Shown piece by piece: positions 9,331 to 19,500 of a DNA stretch of 38,430 nt. Position 1 is the first letter of the stretch, and every line of letters starts with the position of its first letter. The notes under the pieces are model-generated. The model worked only from the letters and a program-made list of their open reading frames with translations, did no database searches and was not told where the DNA came from. Both the position numbers and the translations under genes were made by a program. This stretch comes from Deltaproteobacteria bacterium (GTDB lineage: Bacteria; Myxococcota; UBA796; SXON01): contig CANKNP010000005.1 in NCBI GenBank assembly GCA_947483545.1, forward strand, positions 1 to 38,430, read 5' to 3'.

Positions 9331-10167
9331 CTACCAGCGCAAGGCCACGACTGCGAGCCCGATCCCGACGACGCCGAGCCCGCCGGAGACCGCCACCTTG
9401 GTATTGGCCTGCCCCCGCAACGTCGCCAGCTCCGCCTCGGTCATGCCGCTCTCCAGGTCCACGTAGGCGGCATGATCCGAAGCGGCCCAGGCATAGACGC
9501 CGGCGCCGGCCACAAGGGCGGCTCCGCCGGCGATCCACCAGGGCAAGCCGCTCCGCTCCGCGCGCTCCGGGGCGGTGGGCACGGTCACCGCCGCCGCGGC
9601 CGCCGTTGCGTACGCGGACCAGTCCGGGAGCGCCTGATCCTCGGTGAGCCACTGCGAATCGCGCACGGTGCCGTCCTGCGAAACGAGCTGCAGGACCGCC
9701 GGGCGATCCAGCGGGCGCTCAGCGGTCTTGACCCCGTCAACGTACAAGGACGTCCCGCTGGGAACAGTCACGGCCTCGGTGTTCACGTCCAGCGACGCCG
9801 TGTTGAACAGCTCCCGCAGCGGTGTCCCCGGCGGGGCGAGGCGGTCGCCGATCGCCCAGGCCAGATCCGCCGCTCGGGCCGCGCCAAACGCTGCGCGGGC
9901 TGAGCGGATCTCCGCGCCCACGAACGCGCCGTACGCATGGAGTCGGTGAATCGCGGCGACGTCGGTGGGGAGAAGCACCTGGTCGAGGCAGCGGAGCTTG
10001 GCGTCGAGCGTGGCGATGGCGGCGCCCACGGCCTCCTCCTCCAAGTCAACGACCGCACCCTCGCCGTCGAGCAGCGCCGCCTGCAGATCCGCTGGCCGTG
10101 TGGGTGCCGCGCAGTCGGCCGCCTGCGCAGACGTTGAACCGAGCGCGAGCGCGAGTGTCAACAACAT
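9331..10167 (-). CDS. Exported membrane-anchored protein of unknown function
   Basis: I do not recognise a named family. The start ATG at 10167 overlaps the stop of the upstream gene as TGATG, which implies translational coupling and fixes the start. A signal peptide (MLLTLALALGSTSAQAA, cleavage after AQA or QAA) is followed by about 180 residues of exported sequence: a helical, Ala-rich first half and then a beta segment (VPSGTSLYVDGVKTAERPLDRPAVLQLVS) reminiscent of PEGA-type or TPR-associated proteins that bear a bound tag. Two hydrophobic helices (WWIAGGAALVAGAGVYAWAA and VSGGLGVVGIGLAVVAL) flank a short loop at the C-terminus. The stop is TAG at 9333-9331; the next frame continues open into the kinase. 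It may work with the kinase as an envelope sensor, which is inference from coupling and position only. Confidence 0.75.
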   Translation of the reverse strand: MLLTLALALGSTSAQAADCAAPTRPADLQAALLDGEGAVVDLEEEAVGAAIATLDAKLRCLDQVLLPTDVAAIHRLHAYGAFVGAEIRSARAAFGAARAADLAWAIGDRLAPPGTPLRELFNTASLDVNTEAVTVPSGTSLYVDGVKTAERPLDRPAVLQLVSQDGTVRDSQWLTEDQALPDWSAYATAAAAAVTVPTAPERAERSGLPWWIAGGAALVAGAGVYAWAASDHAAYVDLESGMTEAELATLRGQANTKVAVSGGLGVVGIGLAVVALRW

Positions 10168-13100
10168 CAGTTCCCCTTCCCGTAGAGTGTGTACACGGCA
10201 CCCCCCTGGGTGTACGCCCAATACGAGTCTTGCGGCGCGCCGATCACCCAATCCTCCCGGCCATCATTGTTCATGTCGCCCACGGTCATGGCGCTGCCAA
10301 GCTGATCCTCTGCGTAGCCCTCCAGGATGACGTCCGCGGAGGCCGAGCCGAGCAGAATGTCGATGGGGCCGTAGAACAGGAGCGCGTGGCCGACGTCCGT
10401 GCCGTAGGACGACGCGCCGGAGGTCCCCTCCCCGCCCACGGCGAGGTCAACTTCCCCGTCGGAGTCGAGATCCAACGCGGCGACGGAGGAGCCGAGACGC
10501 AAATAGGCTGCTTCCCCCACGATGACGCTGTAGGCGGCGGTCAGGGACTGCACCCCCGTCGAGCCCCCCGCGACAAGGTAGGCCGCCCCGGCGTCGATGC
10601 CCAGCGTGTCCGAGCCGGGCGCGCCGATGAGCAGATCCTCGATGCCATCCCCCGTGACGTCCCCCGTGACAGCGAGCGCGTAGCCGGCGCCGTCCCCCAC
10701 GACTGCGCCCTGCCACTCCGCCGTCGCCGACGAGGGCGCGTAGCCGTAGCCCGCCGTGGCCATCTCCAGAATGTAGACCCCGCCCGCATCGGAAGAGTCT
10801 CCGACCGCGGAGGCGATCACGTCTTGCAGCCCGTCACCCGTCAAGTCCCCGACAGCGACGTCCCAGCCGAGGCGAGAGAGGTAGTCTCGCCCGTACCAGC
10901 CGCTCTCGACCCCGATGATGTCGCTGTAGCAGGAGGTCCGACTGTGCAAGGTGACACTGCCGTCCTGTGTGTTGGACCAACCGTAGTCGGGGGCGCCGAT
11001 GACCACCTCCGCAGCGCCATCGCCGGTCTGATCGGTCACGGCGGCGACAGACCACGCCGCCTGGGTGGAGCCCCCGGCGCCGTACGTCACCTGGCAGCTG
11101 TTGGAGGACGAATATCCACTGTTGGGCGAATAGAACATCCACGTCGCCCCCCCATCCGTGTAGTTGTCGTCATTGTAGGGCTCACTCACGTAGATCTGCT
11201 GGGCCGTGCCCTCCAGGACCGCGACGTCGTGCCCAAAAGAATCCTGGTTGTAGGAGTAGAGCCACGACGTATAGATACTTGAGGAATTGACCCCCGTGTT
11301 GGCGCCGACGAACTGATAGGCCGAGCCATCCCCGCCGTTCCAGCCCGGCGCTCCAACCAACAGATCGTCGCCGACGGACCCATCGATCTCGCCCGCCGAG
11401 AGTGAAAACCCAAAATACATGTAGCTGCCATCGCCACCATAGATCACCGCATCTGCGCTGGACATCACCGAGAGGGTGCCGCTCCAGACACAGGCCCCGC
11501 CGGTGCCATCGCAGTCGTTGTCCAGGCCATCGTTGCAAATCTCGGCGGCGGAGGGCGAGAGGGAGGCGTTGGCGTCGTCGCAGTCCGCCCCGCCATAGCT
11601 TGTGCCCTCGTAGCCATCCAAATCCTGGTCGTAGTCGGAGGTCCTGCTGCAATCGCCGTCGATGCCGTCGTACCAGGTCTCCGGGCCGCCAGGGTAGGCT
11701 GCGACCTGGGCATCGTCACAGTCTGTCGAGAGCGGGCTGTCATAGTTTCCGGTCACGCTGCAACGACACTCCGACACGGTGGTGCCGTAGCCATCCCGGT
11801 CATCATCCAAGTACAGGGTGATGCAGCCGTCGGCGGAGGGATCGTTGGCGTCGCCATCACAATCGTCATCGGCGGAGGTGCTGCAGGTCTCGACCCCGTC
11901 GGGGCTGATGGCACCGTTGCCATCGTCGCAGTCGGTGGCATCGAACACGTCGTAATCGCCTGTCGCAACACAACGACACTCCGACGAAGTGCTCCCGTAG
12001 CCGTCTTGATCCGCGTCCAGGTAATACAGCGCGCAGGCATCGACGTTCAGCTCGTTGGAATCCCCGTCGCAGTCATCATCCGCCGCGGTCGTGCAGGTCT
12101 CCACCCCCGCGGGGTTGGTCGTCGCGGTGGAATCATCACAGTCGGTGGTGTTGCCAGACGTGCCGGTGGGCATCGCACAGGCCGCGATCACCGCAGGCGC
12201 CACACCATAGCCATCGCCATCGGCGTCCGCGTACCAGTCCGTCGTGCCCTTGACCAGCGGATCCTCGTCCTCTTTGAGCCCGTTGCAATTCGTGTCGCCC
12301 CCCCCGCAGTACTCGTCGGCCCCCGGGAAGATCAGCGGGTCCGTGTCATCACAATCGGAGCCGTCCAGCACCAGGCCGGGCTCCGACACACAGCGCCCGA
12401 TCTTTTCGCCGGCGCCATAGGAATCGGCGTCGCCGTCCACGTAATATTCCGTGGTCCCTGTCACACTGTCGTCGTCGTCATCCACCAGCGCGTCACAATC
12501 TTCGTCCCCGCCCCCGCAGATCTCCAACGCGGACGGAGAGATGGTCGCGTCGGCATCGTCGCAGTCGGTGGGCGCGGCTTCGCTCCCGGGCGGCGCGTCA
12601 CACGCTTGGATGGGCGTGCCGACGTAGGTGTCCCCGTCCGCGTCCTCGTACCAGGTGGGGGCGTCCACGCCGTCCTCGTCGTACGCCAGGTCGCAGTCAT
12701 TGTCCAGATCGTCACAATACTCGGGCGCGCCGGGGTAGCTGGTCGGATCGCCGTCGTCACAATCATCGCAGGCGCTCCAACTGTCGCCGTCATTATCGAC
12801 GGGGCCTGAAAATCCGTCGCAATTCAGATCAAGCGCCTCACCGCAGGCTTCGTCGGCGCCCGGGTGCATGTCCGAATTGGCATCGTCACAATCCGTGCCC
12901 GTAGACACGCTCCCCGGAGGTGCGGTGCAGGTGACGGAGGTCTGATTCGGGTCGCCGTAGCCATCCGCGTCACCGTCCGCGTACCAGGTGGGCGCGTCGT
13001 CCGCAGTGTCGAAGAGCCCGTCACAGTCATCATCGTAGGGGGTGTCACAGGTCTCGACGCCCTCGGGCGAGACCAACGCATCACCGTCGTCGCAGTCGCC

Positions 13101-13547
13101 GGTTTGGAGCGTGTAGCCCTCGGGCAAGTCACACGCCTCGGCCGTCTCCTCGCCGCCGTAGCCATCCTGATCGGCGTCCAAGTACCAGACCGTGGCCTCG
13201 GCGTGGAGCCCATCGCAATTCTGGTCCACGGTGCCGCAAACCTCGGGGGCGCCCGGGTACACGTCGGCGGCCGAATCGTCGCAGTCTGTCGCGTCGGTGA
13301 CGAACCCTTCGGGCTGGGTGCAGGTGTCCTCGGGCGCGTTCGGGTCGCCGTAGCCATCGCCATCTGCGTCCGCAAACCAGCGCCGCACCGCGGAGATTCC
13401 GGGATCCGTGTCGTCGCAGTCCTCGTCGAGCAGCACCCCATCGCCGTCGGGGTCGAGCCGCTCGGACTCAGCGTTCTTCGAGATCCAGGCGCAGCCGGTC
13501 AGCAGGAGCGCGGGGAGGAACGAGGCATAGAACGGCAAGCGAACCAT
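10167..13547 (-). CDS. MopE-repeat / FG-GAP surface lipoprotein
   Basis: The 1126-residue protein has a lipoprotein signal (LLLTGC, Cys19). From about residue 30 to 685 it has roughly ten MopE-type repeats, each with a WYxDADxDGYG-like Ca-binding loop, a TDCDD box, a P(G/D)xxExC box and a DxDCDG box; these are paired-Cys, Asp-rich modules of the putative metal-binding MopE family. From about 690 to the end it carries FG-GAP/integrin-alpha-like blades (DLLVGAPG, AEVVIGAPD, DLTGDGLQDVIAS, DLAVGGEG, DWVIGAPQ) that would form a beta-propeller. Expected location is the outer cell surface with many bound cations. Its ATG lies 23 bp after the synthase stop, and its stop overlaps the next start, so it sits inside the operon. 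Ligand and partner are unknown. Confidence 0.92.
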   Translation of the reverse strand: MVRLPFYASFLPALLLTGCAWISKNAESERLDPDGDGVLLDEDCDDTDPGISAVRRWFADADGDGYGDPNAPEDTCTQPEGFVTDATDCDDSAADVYPGAPEVCGTVDQNCDGLHAEATVWYLDADQDGYGGEETAEACDLPEGYTLQTGDCDDGDALVSPEGVETCDTPYDDDCDGLFDTADDAPTWYADGDADGYGDPNQTSVTCTAPPGSVSTGTDCDDANSDMHPGADEACGEALDLNCDGFSGPVDNDGDSWSACDDCDDGDPTSYPGAPEYCDDLDNDCDLAYDEDGVDAPTWYEDADGDTYVGTPIQACDAPPGSEAAPTDCDDADATISPSALEICGGGDEDCDALVDDDDDSVTGTTEYYVDGDADSYGAGEKIGRCVSEPGLVLDGSDCDDTDPLIFPGADEYCGGGDTNCNGLKEDEDPLVKGTTDWYADADGDGYGVAPAVIAACAMPTGTSGNTTDCDDSTATTNPAGVETCTTAADDDCDGDSNELNVDACALYYLDADQDGYGSTSSECRCVATGDYDVFDATDCDDGNGAISPDGVETCSTSADDDCDGDANDPSADGCITLYLDDDRDGYGTTVSECRCSVTGNYDSPLSTDCDDAQVAAYPGGPETWYDGIDGDCSRTSDYDQDLDGYEGTSYGGADCDDANASLSPSAAEICNDGLDNDCDGTGGACVWSGTLSVMSSADAVIYGGDGSYMYFGFSLSAGEIDGSVGDDLLVGAPGWNGGDGSAYQFVGANTGVNSSSIYTSWLYSYNQDSFGHDVAVLEGTAQQIYVSEPYNDDNYTDGGATWMFYSPNSGYSSSNSCQVTYGAGGSTQAAWSVAAVTDQTGDGAAEVVIGAPDYGWSNTQDGSVTLHSRTSCYSDIIGVESGWYGRDYLSRLGWDVAVGDLTGDGLQDVIASAVGDSSDAGGVYILEMATAGYGYAPSSATAEWQGAVVGDGAGYALAVTGDVTGDGIEDLLIGAPGSDTLGIDAGAAYLVAGGSTGVQSLTAAYSVIVGEAAYLRLGSSVAALDLDSDGEVDLAVGGEGTSGASSYGTDVGHALLFYGPIDILLGSASADVILEGYAEDQLGSAMTVGDMNNDGREDWVIGAPQDSYWAYTQGGAVYTLYGKGN

Positions 13548-13570
13548 GCGCGGAGTCTACAGGAGCGGTG

Positions 13571-16500
13571 CTAGCCGCGCCACCTCTGAACCCACTCCGG
13601 ATCGATGCCCTCCCACCGTTCCATCGGCCCGACCAGCGTGCGGATCACGTCGGCGGGCGCACCGGCGGGCAACGGCGCGTCGCCGCGCTGCTCGGGCAGT
13701 CCCAGCGCGTTGATGGCCGCGAGGATGTGTTTCCGCCGATCCGCGTAGGGCATCGCGGCAAGCGTACTTGGAAGGATCGCCGCCCCGATGTGGTGCGTTT
13801 GCCGGGCGACGGGCAGATCGACGCGCACCCCGTCCACCCCGCCGCGAAAGGCGACCGGCACGATGGGGATGCCGCGCTCGATGGCGAGATCGACCCAAAG
13901 AGAGCTGATCTTCGTCACCGGCTGGTCCAGCTCGGTCACGCGCGTGCCCTCAACATGGACGAGGAGCGAGTGGGCCCGACAGCGATCCGCCACGAGGGGC
14001 CCGAGGGTCTCAGGGCGGGACTGGTCGAAGAAGACCATCGAACCTGGGAAGTGGACGGACTTCCAAGAGGTGAGGAGCGCGTGGACGTTCCCCAGCCAGC
14101 CATCGCCATGCTCCCGCTTGGCGAGCGCGTCGAGGGTGAAGTTCGACAGGGCCGACATCACGCAACAGAACACCACGCTCTCGATGTAGTTCTGGTGGTT
14201 GCCAAGGTACAAGCAGGGTTGACCGCGCAGACCGGCGAACCCGTCGGGGTCGTGAAGCCGCACGCCGGCCAACGTGCCGCGCGCCAACCCCACGAGGATG
14301 TCCTCCCCCGGCCACTCCCCACATGCAAGCTCCTTTCTCCACCAGCGAACCACGGCGTCGAGATCCAGATCTAGCAAAAACGCGCCCCGCGTTTCTGCTA
14401 GATTTTGAAGGGTGACGCGATCGCCATCGACCCGCAAACGGTAGGTCTGAAGCGGCGCGTGGGCATCGTGGCCCCAGAAGCCCCCGGCGACGGGCTCGAG
14501 CGCGACGTGGCGGGGGTGAACGCGGAGTCGTTGGCCGAGCAGCTCTTTCGCCGCGATGCTGGCCGGGTTCGCGGTGCCATAGACCCGCTCCAGCGTGCCG
14601 GGGAGCCAGTCGGAGCCGTGCGCCTCCACCGCGGTCAGCGTCGCGACGGCACCTTCGATGCTCGCCAGGGAGAGGCCGGGGACCGGATGACCCTGAAGGA
14701 ACGCCCGACGTTCGGCGGGTGCAGCGCTCCCGATGCGGCCCTTCGGGAGCAACACCTCCTCCAGGTGGAAGAACGCGCACGGAGCCGGGTCCGCGAGCGC
14801 GGCATCGTAGAACCAGGCGAGGATCCGGGGCCGCCCGGCGACCAGCTCGCCGCGGCGAACCTCACAACGCACAGGACCGGTCGGGATCGCGCCGAAGAGG
14901 CCGAGGCCGAGCAGGCGCGAGGGGTAGCCGACCTGGCCTGGCGCGAGCGCGGGGAACCAGGACTCGAGGTGGTCGTGCGGCACGCCGTGGGTGGCGCCGT
15001 CCAGGAGCTTGTCGGGCGGAGAAGGGCGCAACAGCAGGGTCGCGCCGTTGCTGCCGACGGCGCGCACTTGGTCAACGACCGCGAACTCGGGCCCGTGAAA
15101 AAGCTCGCCGGAGGCGTACAGCTCCGCCCCCTCCCGCCCCGCCCGAACGTCCACGAGCGGATCGGGTGTCGGGACCGCGGCGGCCAGCGCCGTGATCTGG
15201 GCGCGGAAGAAGGGGTCGGCCTTGTGGACGTGACCGTGGGCCGTGGTTGTCGCGGACAGCGTGACCATCACGCCGGACCCAGCAGCCACTGCGCCGATGT
15301 GGGCGACCCGCGGGCCGTCCGGGAACGTGAACCACCGCAGCGCCGTGCCTTCGAGCCAGCTGGCGGCCAGCCCGGCGCGATGTGCGCCATGCAGCGCGAG
15401 CATCGCCATGGTCATCATGGGCAGGCTGGGGATCACCCAGGTGGGAGCGTGACCGTGGGGCACAGGGATGTCTACGAACGCATCGACGGGGCTCAGCTCC
15501 ACCGACGGGGGCGCAGAGGGGGCCCCGACGCCCCCCGGGTCAAAAGGGCGGGGGTTCGGACCGGCCTCCGACACGACGCGCATACACAGCTTCCACGCCG
15601 AGTAGATCCGCTTGCCGTCCACCCACAGGTGGGCCTCGGCGATCACGTGATCGTCGTGCTCTTCCAGGATGATCACCTCGCTCTGCACGAGGTTGGTGCG
15701 CGGCGTGACCTGCCCGCGGTACTTCCACGTCATCGGCGGTGCGCCCTTCTCCGTGGTCCCGAGCGCCTCAAACCGCGGATTGGGCACCCGATCCCCATAC
15801 CCGCGATGGATCATGTGGAATTGCAGGAGCTGGATCAGCGCCTCGATGCCCAGGGATCCCGGCTGTACCGGATCCTGGTAGAAGTGCGCCTTGAACATCC
15901 ACTCGCGCGGATCCACGGTCTTCTCCGCGCGCCATTTTCCGAGCCCCGCCTTGCCACCTTCGGGCCAATATCCGGTGACGCGATCCAACATACACATCAT
16001 CGGCGGGGGCAATCGAAGCGTACCGGTATGGTACCTGCCAGGCTCTCCGCGCAGATCGACAAGAAACTCCGACGGCGAGGCCAACCAGGCGCGATCTTCC
16101 TCGGTGGATCCCACGCCGACCTGGTTCTCAAAGGCCGCGGGGGGGAAGAACCCAAACACCGTGTCCATCTTGTAGACGGACGCGCCGGCGATGAACATCT
16201 CCACCTTGAAGCCCACGATGATCATCCCCGCAGATTTGCTCAGCTTGGTCAACTGCACCGTGGTGGCGATGGTTCCGGCCTCGGGCGTGACGTCGCAGCG
16301 CACATGCGCCGTGCCGTCCAAATTGCGGAAGAGCAGTTCCTCCGGGGTCGTGAGCGCGCAGCCGCTCCAGCTCGCGAGCCAGCCGCAGGGCTGAAGCGCT
16401 GCCTCCAACAACACAGCGAAGGGCATGACCCGCGCGCCGTTCTCGCGGAAATACCAGGCGTCGGGCGGCACATCGTACTCGACCTCGCAGGTGCTCCCGA

Positions 16501-19500
16501 CATCGAGCCCGCCCATCTTGCCGGTGGTCTTCACCACGCGGCTCATGAAATGGTACGGCGGGCCCGGCAGCCGCGCGGGGCGAATTGGACCGTCGAAGGG
16601 CGTGTACATCGGGCCGAACGCCTCGCTGGGTTTTCCCCACGCGCAGGCGATCAGCGAGCGGTAATCCCACGCGACGGGCTTCGACTCCTTCCAACCGTCA
16701 AACTCGTGCATCCGCGAGAGCGGCCAATCGGGGATCATCTCGATCACCAGCGGATCCGCGTGGAAGCACTTCAGCCCGTCCACGGTGCACATCACCTGGG
16801 CCTTGAGGTAGGGCCGCCCCCCGGCGATGCCCAATTCCTCGACGAACAATTCGTAGGTCAGCAATTTGGACGTCGGGATCACCTGGCCACGGCACCGCAG
16901 CTTGAACACCGTGTCGGCCTTGGGCTCAAAGCGCCAACCATCGCGCGGGAGCGTGTACCCCAGCGCGGTCAGATAGATCTGCATCGCTTGCAGGCAGCCT
17001 TCGAACATCAGCGTGCCCGGCATGCACGGATCCGACTTGAAGTGACCATCGAAGAACCACGACGAGGGCGTGATGTCCTGCTCGCTGCGCAGGTAGCCCC
17101 GACCCCACGGTCCCCCGTTCGGCTCGATCACCACGCGATCGTGGAAGATCATCTTGCCCGACGCGATCCGAGGGGTCCGCGTATGGGTACAGGCCAGGCG
17201 GTGGCTCTCACCAAAGCAGCCGGTGACGTCGCCCTCCGCCAAGGCTTCCAGATGCGACCGATCCAACACGGTGCGATCCGGCGTGACGACCGCTGAGAGG
17301 TGCGCGTCCCCAAGCTTCATCTCGGCCGTCGCGGCATCCCAGAGCACCCCACCCGACTCCGCCAATTCCTTGTCCGAGAAGAACCCGGCTTGACCCTCCT
17401 TGACCTCCAGCCGCGTCTGTCCGTTGACCGTGCAGGCGTAATGGAAAAAGAACATCCGGATGTCGCCCAACCGGGCGTGACCGTCACAGCGAATGTCGTA
17501 TTGCAAGGTGTCGCCCACCGCGGGCAGACCATTCCGATAGATCAGGTCGCACCCCAACAGTCGGTAGATGCGCTCACCGCGGTTCATGTCGTCGATGCCC
17601 TGCCAACTGATGAGCAGCAGATCCGCCTGGCCTGCTTCGATCATCACGCCCGCGGGGATGTGATCCTCGTGCAGGTACCAACTGTCCGCACGCACATCGG
17701 TCTCGGTGACGATTCGGCCCTTGCCCAACTTCTTGGCTTCGCCCTCGATCCCCAGCACACGATCGGCCAGCAGGAGCGGGGGTTCGGGCATCCGGACGAC
17801 CCGCTGGAAGGCGTCGTAGGTCGCGAACGCCGCGCCGAAGATCGAGGTGATGGAGCCGGAGGCGCCGTTTTCGAGATCCTGGCGGGTGAGCTTGGGGCCG
17901 GGGAGGTCTCGCATCGTCCCGGGGTTGCCGACCCCCCTCCGCCCTTCGGGCGCCTCCCCGCTGGAAGGCGGGAGGGAAGAGGGGCTTCCGCCTGCAGCGG
18001 CGGGGTTCGGGGCGGGGGCGGCGTTCGCCCGGGCCGAGGGGGGCGGGGCGGAGAGGTTTACGCTTGCGAGGGCGGGGCTCGGGGCGGCGGAGGCGGAGAG
18101 CGCTGGGCCCATCGTACCCGCCTCCGACGACGCAGCCTGGGCCAGGAGCGAGGGGGCGCCCCCCTCCCCCATGTCCGACATCGCCGCGAAGATCGCTCGG
18201 GACGTCCCCTGCGCAGCGGCGCGGTACGCCGCGTGAACTGCCGATTGGCGCGCCAGAAACTCCCCGTGAATCCGGGTGACTGTCGCCTGCTGCTCCAACA
18301 GCGCAGCGAGGAGCGGGTCGGCCGCCGGGAGCAGCTCGTACGGCTCGGCCGGGCCGGCGGCGGGTCCGACCAGGCCCAGCGAAACGACAGCTTCGGACTT
18401 GAACATCCCGGTAGCCCGCAGCCCGTCATCCGCAGCCCGCAGCCCGTAGCCGGAAGCCTCCGCGGCGGGCAAAGCTCCCGGAACAGCACGAACAGAAGGG
18501 AGGGAGGGGGCGGGGGCCATGTGCTGCACGGAGGGCTCCAGGGCGGGGCGGGGGATGGGGAAGTGGGGGGCGGCGGCGACCCCGGGCGATGCGGACGGCC
18601 GGGGCAGCGGATCGCGGCCGGCGATCACCCGGGTAGGAAGCGTCAAGATCGCGGCGGGCAGGGGCACCTCGCGGGCGCCATCCTCCAGGCGGTCGCATGT
18701 GGGGCCGGCGGATCGCAGGGTCACACGGGCGGAGGACCCGCCGATGCTCGACACGTCTACGGCGAGGGCGGAGAGGGGGGCCGCGGAGGAGGGCAATCGC
18801 CCGTAGCGCAGGTAAAGCGCCGCGGCCGCGACCTGGAGCAATCCTTTGGCAGCGTGGGCGTGGCCGAGCGCGGGGGGCAGGGGGGGGGCCGTCGTCGTCG
18901 TGGTCGGGAAGACCCGGCCAGGCCCGAGGACCTCGACATCATCGACGATCGCGTAGATGGTGTCGCCGTCGCGGCGTGCATCGTCGAGTCGCTTCACGAC
19001 CAACGCCACCGCCCCAGATCCCGGCTCAGCGCGGACGCCCAGCGCGGCAAGCGCCTTGGCCGTGCGGGGGTCCTCAGCGCGGTCCGTCGCCCCGACCAGC
19101 ACGCGATCCACGTCCCCGACCCGCAGGAGCGTCGCTGCGACGCTCAACGCAGTCAGGCCTGACAGCTCCTCATGGCTGACGGTGAACCCGGGCCCGCCCA
19201 GGTCGTATTGAAAACTCAACCGGTTCGCTGGAATGTTCGGCATCGTCCCGATCACGTGCTCCGCCCGCAGGCTCGGCGCCGCCGCGTCCTTCAACCGGTT
19301 CACGTCGTCCGCACCCAACCCCGCGACGAGATCCGGCATCCGCCACCGCAGGCCGAAACCCGCGACCTCTCCGTCCGCCCCCATCCCCACGATCACGGCG
19401 GTCCGCGCCCGATCCCCCCGCCCTTCCGCCCGCGCGTCTGCCCAGGCGTCCCCGGCCACGCGGAACATCAGCGTCTGCTGGGCGAGGCTCATCTTCAGAT

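Noticed and set aside
6947..9333. Reassignment of TAG as a sense codon, suggested by two in-frame TAGs (CotH-like gene; exported protein/kinase junction).
   Set aside because: TAG ends several normal-length genes in the window (synthase, AAA/nuclease protein, FAD protein, FG-GAP lipoprotein, DAHP synthase, small MopE protein), so it works as a stop.
12006..12809. Val/Ile-rich plus-strand frame that looks like a membrane protein.
   Set aside because: It is the exact complement of the Asp-rich MopE repeats; GAC/GAT codons read as GTC/ATC on the other strand, giving false hydrophobicity.
14405..17296. 963-codon open frame on the plus strand opposite the synthase.
   Set aside because: It is rich in Arg, Gly and His with no domain, and lies wholly antisense to a clear multidomain enzyme; long shadow frames are expected at this GC content.
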